Assembly (NCBI GenBank): GCA_964017145.1 | Contig: OZ024848.1 | Coordinates: 1,252,501 to 1,316,500 of the forward strand | Source of the DNA: Agrocybe praecox | Lineage: Eukaryota > Basidiomycota > Agaricomycetes > Agaricales > Agrocybaceae | Reading direction: 5' to 3' | DNA: 64,000 nt | Shown: piece by piece, positions 56,801-64,000 of the stretch | How the letters are laid out: each line of letters starts with the position of its first letter | Numbering within the stretch: the stretch's first letter is position 1 | Notes under the pieces: model-generated | The model's input: only the letters and a program-made list of their open reading frames with translations | Database searches by the model: none | Told to the model about the DNA's origin: nothing | Position numbers and translations under genes: made by a program

Positions 56801-58884
56801 CTTGGATAATGAGAAATTGGTCAAAGAAATATAAGCACCAGCATGGGAAATAGCCAAAGCAAGGTATCCAAGTTTCTAGAATATAAAAGATTAGATTATG
56901 AATTGGATTCCTAAGAGAATTCCAAAAATTACCTCAACAATTTGTTTAGCTTGTAGCTGATTTTCTGCATTTGCTTCCTTTTTAACTAAATTCAACAAAA
57001 GATTTACAGCTTCATTTTCAGTCAAATTTCCAACAGCCACACCTCCATCCTTGGTAGCATAAAAAGTGCAAACTTCATGATTGCGTGTTGTGATAATGAT
57101 GTTTCCATTTGTAGGCAAAAATGACCCCAAATTCAAAGTGACATCATCTGCATTGTCAATCACAAGAAGCCACCTCTTTGTAGTATGGCTTGCAAGCCAA
57201 GTGGGAATGTGTTCAGCAGACAATTTTAGAGCTTCTGGAGCAAGTGATTCAAGATCTGCTTTGAGAGTAGCCTCATTGCTTCCATCAACATAAAACACTT
57301 CAGAAAAGCTACAATGTAAAGTAGAAATAAAATCAGAAAAAACACAATGTAAGAAAACTTAAACCATACATATTTGACTCCTTTACAAATTGAAAGGCAA
57401 TTTGGCTCTTCCCAGAACCACCAAGGCCTTCCAAAACAAAAATGTGCTGTTCAACACTGGCATTCTTAAAGAATTTTGCCACCTTTTCCAAAATATCTCT
57501 TCTCCCTGTGAAGGATGGTACTGGAGAAGGACAAGGCTTCATTCTAATAGTTGGAGCCTGGACTTGTGGGTTTGGCAAGACAGCTTTTGGTGCAGCTGCA
57601 TTTAATAAATAGAAATAAAGAAATATTCAAAATATAAACAAAATGCACTATACCTAATTGTTCAACAGTAGGCTGTACTCTGTGAGACCAAAACACAGAA
57701 GCCACATTTAATAATTTGTTTTGAATCTCTTGCTTTTTCATATACTGAGTTGTATGGGCTTGAATAAAGCTCAGGCTTTCCCATTTAGACAGCTGTCTGC
57801 TTTGCAAGCCTTGGTCAACATTGAAACGGAAATAAGTCTCTCGTGTGTTTGCAAAGCGAGGCAAAAGCTCTTGGTGTGTGCGTTCACAGTCCATAGCCAT
57901 AGACTTGAGCATATCAATAACATTCTGTGGGATCATTCTTCCCAACAATCCAGGTTTCTCAATCTGGATCACAGCAGGCAGGCCAGTCCCAATGCTCACC
58001 AAGCACTGCAAAGGATGTTTTGGAAAAAGAGAGTAGGCCTCATTGAAGACCAGAAGGCTAGGGTTGTTGTGGCCCATCCCACCATCAACATATACTTGGT
58101 TCCGTCCAATTTCAATGCACTTAAAGACAGTAGGGGTAGCAGATGTTGCCCGAGCAGCTTCCCAGATTGTGCAGGTCAAAGAAGTCTCACGAGGAGACTC
58201 GTAGGATCTGAAGAGCACCGGAATATCCATGTTGGTCGCATTTCGAGCACACACAAAGCTACAACATGTACAACTCAGTTTTAAATATACTCAAGGTTGA
58301 ATTAAGCAACACACGTTCGACATATCCCAGATTCGTTGCTTTCTACCAAAGAAGAATTTTCATCATTAGTCGCCGCATGCACCATAGCCTTGATTGCTCT
58401 CTCGAGGGCGGTAGCCTTGAACGCTCCATCTCCGACCATCTTTGTCTGGGAGAAAACACTCTTAACCAGTGTATCGTACTGTGTGATTGCCTCGTCGAGA
58501 TCCATGCGAAGGCGCCCGAGCATCAATGCAATGATCCTATGATGTTTGTGAGTCCCGTTAGTCAAAGTGTCAAGATGCATCAATGTATTACGACTCACCC
58601 TCCTGTACTAGTCCCACCTATTATATCAAAATATTCGCATGGCTTCGGTATGTCTTTGAGACTCTCCAAACCATCTCTTGCTCGTCGCGCATTCTCCTCA
58701 AACTTCAGCTTGTGCATGATCTCCTTCAGGATGAGGAGTTCGGAAAGCCCACGAATTCCGCCGCCATCTATTGAGACGTCTTACTTAGTATCCTTCATCA
58801 CCGATCGACATGAGCACAGTGAGCCATCTTACCTAGCGCGAGGAGTCTCAAGGGCCTAGGTGCTTCGTTGATTGGGGTAGTCAT
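53858..58884 (-). CDS. NLR-type STAND protein: patatin-like phospholipase, NB-ARC, TPR array (about 1555 aa)
   Basis: Seven exons on the minus strand: 58833-58884, 58599-58767, 58315-58536, 57654-58258, 57370-57595, 56933-57308 and 53858-56875 (4668 nt, in frame). Residues about 12-300 are a patatin domain: oxyanion motif DGGGIRG (18-24), nucleophile S71 in GGTSTGG and catalytic D205 in YVDGGMGHNNP. Residues about 375-600 are NB-ARC: P-loop GLGGSGKS (406-413), Walker B LLVIDNADD (472-480) and sensor IIITTRN. After a winged-helix-like linker (MSYDKLDDSAKCFLQICSLL) come about 18 TPR-like repeats of 42 residues (about 770-1525). Such proteins are fungal counterparts of innate-immune NLRs: the repeats sense a ligand, NB-ARC oligomerises, and patatin cleaves lipids. 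Patatin-NLRs act in allorecognition and cell death in ascomycetes; the role here is inferred. No break is seen. Confidence 0.9.
53951..56092 (-). repeat. 17 near-identical 126-bp units encoding the TPR array
   Basis: Units encode 42 residues of the form MAHLAATYRAQGLWQKAEEL then QIVVMQKSKEILGENHPDTL plus two residues. Variation is concentrated at a few sites: H/N/Q at residue 3, Y/H and R/Q/W at 8-9, Q/E/K at 21, V/I and V/A at 23-24, S/T/K/R at 28, D/F at 38, and N/S at 42. The opposite strand stays open for 704 codons because of the periodicity; that frame is not a gene. Confidence 0.9.
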
Positions 58885-61800
58885 GGTTCAGATGCAGAAA
58901 GAGTCGCTTTGCTGATCGTCGATGCTGACAGTGCCTTCTGGGCAGAGGGCTTTCACACGGAAGCCCCGTGGTAGACGGGCTCATCACCCAATATTAATGG
59001 ACTCGGCACAATTCGCCGCCCTCCGAGCTTCCAAACACGCCAACTGCCAATTGTTGCTGGGTAACATTACAACGCGCAGATTCTCTCGTCGTCGTCGACA
59101 TATTCCTATTGAGTTGGCCAACTCACCGAGAAAGACGAGCTGATGATTGAAATACGATTGGAAAAACGCAGTTTCTCGAGCCGACCCGGATCAACACGTG
59201 CGTCATATTTATCCGAATTCAAACCCCATGAGCAGGCTTTGTTTCGAACGACCGCGACCACGACCGACACTGCCAGTGGTACCTGCACGACTACTCGGAA
59301 CGTTGTGGAGGAAACAGACCTGATAATCTAACAACATGCTCTCCAGGAGATTATATTCACCACTATGGAGGTTCTGAAACACACGCTAGCGTCGCAATTC
59401 GAAAGCTCGAAAGGCTCGGTCAGGGTCTGCGTTCGTTGTTTTCCTTCTCGTTCTGCTGAATTTCGCACTTGCTTTTGGATTACTTCTTTCTCATACTTAT
59501 TCTCCTAAATTCCTTTTGCTCCTCTTTCCTTTGTGCGCACTTTGATTATAGCCATTCTGTCGGACTCAATCTATGGCTATGTTATGGTGCCTCTGTACCC
59601 ACCGTCTCTGTCGGCTCTATGTCCCTTGTCCTGGGTCGCGTTGGTACAAGCTTGAGTGAAGATTTACTTGGCTTATTTTCTCCATGGCCTGAGTTCTCCT
59701 TCGAGGGTATCGAGCCACGGCGACGCATCTGTACTTTCAAGAAGGACAGACGACGCCGCTTTCCCAAAGTTCGTCTAATTTATTGCGACATTTTGTTTCT
59801 TTTCTCGTTAACCTCGTCCTTGAACTGCGCTTCTATCTATATCTCTTTTCTGTCTTGTGGGTTCATTGGGTCGTTATTTCGCTCGCGTTTTTGGGGAATC
59901 TCTATTCACATTCCTTGGTTGATTCGTCACCTATCTTATCTTGACTTTTATCCTTTATCCTATCTTCATATCATAACAGTACGGCACGATATCGCGATAA
60001 AAAATTCGTATTCACCGCGTAACATCAACTGTGATGAGTGTTGAACGTTGAACGTTGTTGATCTTTGGTATGCATAGATTTCCAGATGACTCATCGAGTA
60101 AACCAACCAAATGAAAATCTGTACTGGCTTTTGCGGTGTTTTCACGTGAATAGCAACCTTGCGGGAATTGGAACCCACACCGAAAACAGCATTCAGTTTG
60201 ATCACGACGACCACCGACCGACGATGTTTGCAGCGGCCGTGGCAGAAGGACTTTTGAATATCCCGACCGCCGAACCCAAATCAAATATAGTGTGCTTGCT
60301 TCTGGGAGGGCTTCGAACAAGGGAAGGGTTGGAAATCTGGGGATGGGTTAAAACTGGTTCTTCATACGTCTTCGTTAGTCGTTCAGCCATTTTTCTCTGC
60401 TTTGAACGCCACTTGCTTCTTGGTCTCTTTCTCTCATGCACTTCATGCGCTCAACTTCTTCCTTTGCCTTGTTCTCCGCCTCTGACTCTTTACCAGTGGA
60501 TGTCTGGTTGTTAGATAGTCTACAGTCATGACCATATTCCTAGTCAATCGTTCATTTGACTCAGGTATGTTTCTCGTGCTTTCTGTGTTGACAAGATTGA
60601 CGCGTTTATGTCCTAGAACCTGTACTCTCCCCTTTGTCTAACGTCCTTCATGTGGTTTCTTGCGAGCATGCCACGGTGTTCCTCCTACATCATACCCCCA
60701 TCATTACTTCGCCCTCAGCTTCCTTTACACCGGAAGTTCTTCGACTTTGTACGGACTGCACCACGCCATTTTCCCGAACTTGAATTAGTACGCCCGTTCG
60801 ATCGGCGATCCAACGTCCCTGTCCGTCCTCATTATATACCGTCAACGTTCTTGATACCCCCAGTTCATACACCACCACCTCCCGCTGTTGCCTTCTGCTC
60901 ATCTTCTTTGTCCCAAAGACATTCTAATATACCCTTCCACACGTTACTCTCGTTTTTGTTGTACGGGAGAAGCTATGAGACTGGGTGCGTATATCGATAG
61001 ATAGCTGAGTACCAGGTATCGCGATTTTGATCCTTGGATTTGGGGTACTATGTGTAGTGTAGTAAAGATTGCGCTCATTTATGTATAGATGTAAATATGA
61101 TTTTCGGACATTTTTGTTATTTTGCTCGCAACGGGATGTTCACATTATGTTATTAAAATTTGTATATACACTACATAATACATAATACACTACACATAGG
61201 TCAGGAAAGGTCCGAATGAAGGGGAGGACATGCCCGAAATGTCGAATTGCGTAAAGAGCGTTTAGCGCTTAGCGGGAATAGGACTCGGATCCAATGCATT
61301 CTAAGCTAAGCACTAAAAGTAAGTGTACGCAGCGAACGTATATAAGCGACGAGGACTTACCTTGAAACATCATCAGCTCACCTTGAGCTGAGTTGTCTCT
61401 TCTCTTCTCTTCTCTTCTCTCCTCTTCCCTTCTTCATCATCCTCTCGTCGATTTCGGTGGCTGGCTGCGGTGTTCTGCTCCGTTCGTACTCGTCGTTGAC
61501 AGTGATATTGGTACGTCTTTCGCTTGCCGTCAAAATTTGCTCGCTGACGTTGTGCTCAAGCGACGAGATCGTTGTGGTTGATGATTGAGTGTCGTTTGCT
61601 CGTTGTTGACGGCGAGACGGCGACATTGGTGTGTGGCCTATTTTTTTCATTGGGGTTCGTCGTTGACGTTGTTCTCAAGCGACGAGTTCGTCCTGGGTGA
61701 TGACAGAGTGGTAACCGCTCGTGGTACGTGGCGTGTTCTTTGCGTCAGGTTTCCCTTGCTGACATTCTGCTCAAGAAAGAGCTCGTTCTGATTGGGGGTG

Positions 61801-62344
61801 CCCATAGGTAAGTAGTGGCTCGGATTCAAATGAAGACGACGAACTGACAGGTTTTTGCTCTTCCCGCAGCCTAGCCTTGCCCTCCTTACTAGTTCTGCAC
61901 GCTGGTCGTGGTTATCGGTCTCGCTGGTAAGTGCACGGTCTCGTTTGAGTCGAAACATCTCTAACCCGTCCTGTCGCAGCTCGATACCAACGCCATACAA
62001 CGTCGGTATGGGTTCCCAGCGTCTCTTTTGACACATGAACGTTTGAACGGGCACACTGGTACTCGATGCAACGGGCTGGGAGCGAGGGTGAGTGAAGAAT
62101 TTGTTTTGAACAAAGATACGAGACTTACCATGTACCAGCTTGCTCCCAAAGCCCAACCGTCTCGAATTCGGGTCCGTTGTCGGCCTCGGTCATACATCGT
62201 CTCTGGTTCTTCCCGTAACAGCTCGCTACTAACCCGAATTTGGTATCGGATGGGCCTCCCTTTGACACATGCTCGTACAGGATATAGCGGGCTGGGTGTG
62301 AGGGTGAGTGAGGAATCAGTTTAGAACATCGAGAGGAAGCCTAC
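58885..62344. other. Long stretch without a supportable gene
   Basis: Many short frames on both strands but no domain, repeat family or convincing splice pattern. The first about 200 bp are the NLR promoter. Around 61480-61800 a degenerate unit (CGTTGAC...TCAAGCGACGAG.TCGT) recurs three times, and around 61990-62330 a GGGCTGGG.GYGAGGGTGAGTGA unit recurs twice. A CT-rich tract lies at 61398-61440. Confidence 0.35.
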
Positions 62345-62899
62345 CATCGTGTGCCCGTCTGGACACGAATTCGCAGTTGGTCTGCTTCCTCCTCTTCCCT
62401 GAGTAACCCCTTCCCACTCCTGCAGCGTTGTCACGAAGCCCCTGTTCGGGTTGATGGACGCACGGCGTTCGAGGACGTACGAAGCAGAGGCGTAATGCCC
62501 TAAACGGAGGGAAGGAAAAGGATGTTGAGTCAGTTCATAAGGAAAGTACGAAAGAAAAAAAGGCCCATACACACCTGGCGAATGAACTAGCACTTTCCCC
62601 TCCTTCCCTCGATGCGCCCCTAAATCTGTACACGCACCCTCAAGGAGCGGCTTCAGATCGATGCTCTCCTCGTCTCATACAGGGATCTTGTAGCACCTGT
62701 ACACGTTCGCCTCGGAGAGGGGCAGCCGCGGAACGTCGAACACCTGCACGAGGTGCGTGATGCGGTGGGTGTGGAGGAAGGAGGGCTCTTGGAGTACGGA
62801 GAGGGAACCAAGGTTGAGGGAGCCGGGAGGCGTTTGGGAGGGATAGGAGTAAGGTGCATGGATTTTGTCCAATCGGACCATTTTGGACGCGACAAGAAC
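62345..62899 (-). pseudogene. Dual-specificity phosphatase-like pseudogene, copy 2
   Basis: Minus-strand exons 62575-62899 and 62345-62499, joined in frame. The frame gives SLNLGSLSVLQEPSFLHTHR, ITHLVQVFDVPRLPLSEANV and YRCYKIPV, a TGA at 62675-62677, then DEESIDLKPLLEG, KVLVHSPG and, in the next exon, YVLERRASINPNRGFVTTLQ followed by EWEG. This follows the dual-specificity phosphatase fold: an ITHxVxV strand, a YKIPxxDxxxxDL block, VLVHC expected before the catalytic loop, and a final PNxGFxxQL helix. Here the cysteine is serine and the CX5R loop and following helix are missing. A dead remnant; upstream exons are uncertain. Confidence 0.5.
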
Positions 62900-63355
62900 C
62901 TGTGTATGTTAGTTTTTGATCGTAAGACGAAAGGATGGAATGTGGACGGGAAGAAAATGATGGTCTAATCACTATATGACGCTCGTCAACAAACCAGAAT
63001 AATGTACAAGCAAGAATCATACGTATTGGGATCCATCACGAACGAAATAGTCTGTGTGTGGAGTGCAGCAAAAGGCGGGTGATATCTGCCTACGAGAACG
63101 AGGAAGTTAGAAGACGACGGTGGTGGTGGTGACGAACCAAGAGCGTGCAGACGCATACGCGAGGACCAGCACACAATAATAGTGCAACGTTGAGGGGTCT
63201 GAGACAGGCTGAGAAGAGCAAGCAAAGAAAAGGAAGAAGAAAAGGAATCGATCGAGGAAATGTTCAATCAGAAAACGGTGAATCGCCGAAAGAAAGAGGG
63301 TACATTGAAAATGACATCATGGGACGCGAGATGGAAGGAAAGAAACCCCAAACCT
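62650..63355 (+). repeat. Segmental duplication, copy 2 (partner at 29837-30650)
   Basis: Direct-orientation match to 29837-30650 as described there; this copy keeps more of the phosphatase-like frame. Confidence 0.6.
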
Positions 63356-63456
63356 GGACAAACCCAAACACATCACCATCACCACCATTATGCTGCCCCT
63401 CCTGCCTCCTTGCTCAATCCCTTTATCGTACTTTCGTTTGAGGACGTATCGAGTGT

Positions 63457-64000
63457 ATGGCTGAGCGACCTATCGTTGGACTTGCATCGCCGTCTTCTGC
63501 TGGCCTTGATTTGTCGCCTGGTCTTCCCCATACTGCGAACACGACTACCGACCAGGTACACCTACCAATTCTCAGCATATACTACCCTGCCCCAGCCGCA
63601 TCATCAAATGGCACCATCTCGCCGACTTCGTCCACGTCCAGTACCGCCCAACCGCATACAAAACCATCGCAGGTGACACCCGAACTGCTGGGTCTCCTGC
63701 CGGCCCTATCGACTTGCAGACTACTCCTCCAACGAGCGGGCGAGGTGTTCAAAGTGCGGCCTGTGCCGTTTGAAGCGTGCCCATCCTCATTATTTCCATC
63801 AGCGTCTGCGTCTGCAAGTTCTTGGTCTTCGTCCTCGCCAACATCAAAATTCAAAACCTGGCAACCCTTCCAAAACCGATGCCTCAAGCTCCTGATCAGC
63901 GAATCTGCGGAGAAGGAGAAGGAACGCGTAGCAAAGGATAGACTTCGCGAGAGTAGGCGTGCAAGGGAGATTTATTTCTGGGGGGGTGTAGCGATCAAGT
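63457..64000 (+). CDS. Uncharacterised protein, N-terminal part, open at the window end
   Basis: ATG at 63457 (MAERPIVGLASPSSAGLDLS) opens a frame without stop to the last base. Residues about 1-75 are Ser/Thr/Pro-rich (TISPTSSTSSTAQPHTKPSQ). A compact stretch follows (TPELLGLLPALSTCRLLLQR, AGEVFKVRPVPFEACPSSLF), then a Ser-rich linker, KFKTWQPFQNRCLKLLISES and a highly charged helix (AEKEKERVAKDRLRESRRAR) leading to EIYFWGGVAIK. No domain is recognised. The last about 40 bases match the start of the disrupted gene at 1290, with an indel that changes the frame. An upstream exon is possible. Confidence 0.5.
   Translation, partial: MAERPIVGLASPSSAGLDLSPGLPHTANTTTDQVHLPILSIYYPAPAASSNGTISPTSSTSSTAQPHTKPSQVTPELLGLLPALSTCRLLLQRAGEVFKVRPVPFEACPSSLFPSASASASSWSSSSPTSKFKTWQPFQNRCLKLLISESAEKEKERVAKDRLRESRRAREIYFWGGVAIK

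Noticed and set aside
59469..60044. 191-codon plus-strand frame with hydrophobic stretches
   Set aside because: T-rich sequence gives Leu/Phe/Ser-rich translation; no start context, domain or splice support.
61647..62156. 169-codon minus-strand gene
   Set aside because: Overlaps degenerate repeats, no domain, no matching exon structure with the phosphatase remnant upstream.

Overview
This window is a transposon-dominated stretch of a filamentous fungal genome, most likely a mushroom-forming basidiomycete (Agaricomycetes). The evidence is short introns (about 45-75 bp, GTRNGT...YAG), a KDZ-family transposase with its cysteine-cluster domain, a patatin/NB-ARC/TPR NLR, solo LTRs, a Tad1-like LINE and BED-finger hAT elements. 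No species can be named. All splice models were read by eye; they keep frame across every join quoted, but ends may be off by a base or two.

Layout. 1-1289: 5' part of a hAT element (transposase reads off the left edge). 1290-14486: a host reading frame split first by a 12.2-kb element with 2465-bp inverted arms (1499-13699, 7-bp target duplication ATTGCAG) and then by a 358-bp MITE. Inside the left arm of that element sits a second 6.6-kb transposon (3955-10570) with its own inverted repeats. It carries an apparently intact integrase-type (DDE) transposase, a 372-aa gene of unknown function and a BTB-domain gene. The uninterrupted right arm preserves the empty insertion site. 15085-23812: a Crypton-like tyrosine-recombinase pseudogene split by a full-length but dead LINE (16336-23200), which is itself hit by a solo LTR and a MITE. 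23800-31560: mostly gene-free sequence with degenerate repeats, a cluster of CCTAGG palindromes, a recombinase N-terminal fragment, a solo LTR and a decayed dual-specificity-phosphatase copy. 31564-49091: a large KDZ-type element bounded by 1982-bp inverted arms that each contain the same solo LTR; it holds the KDZ transposase and four accessory genes. 49100-53704: palindromic repeats and a Tc1/mariner element (DD34E). 53858-58884: an intact NLR of about 1555 aa (patatin, NB-ARC, about 18 TPRs). 58885-64000: host-like sequence with few supportable genes, a second phosphatase pseudogene and the start of a gene whose last bases match the disrupted gene at 1290.

How the parts relate. Most of the window is a record of insertions into insertions. 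Nonsense codons in the decayed elements are nearly all TGA or TAG at positions explained by C-to-T change of CGA or CAG, as expected from cytosine methylation and deamination. Genes that look functional are the integrase-element trio, the 38-40 kb KDZ accessory gene and the NLR.
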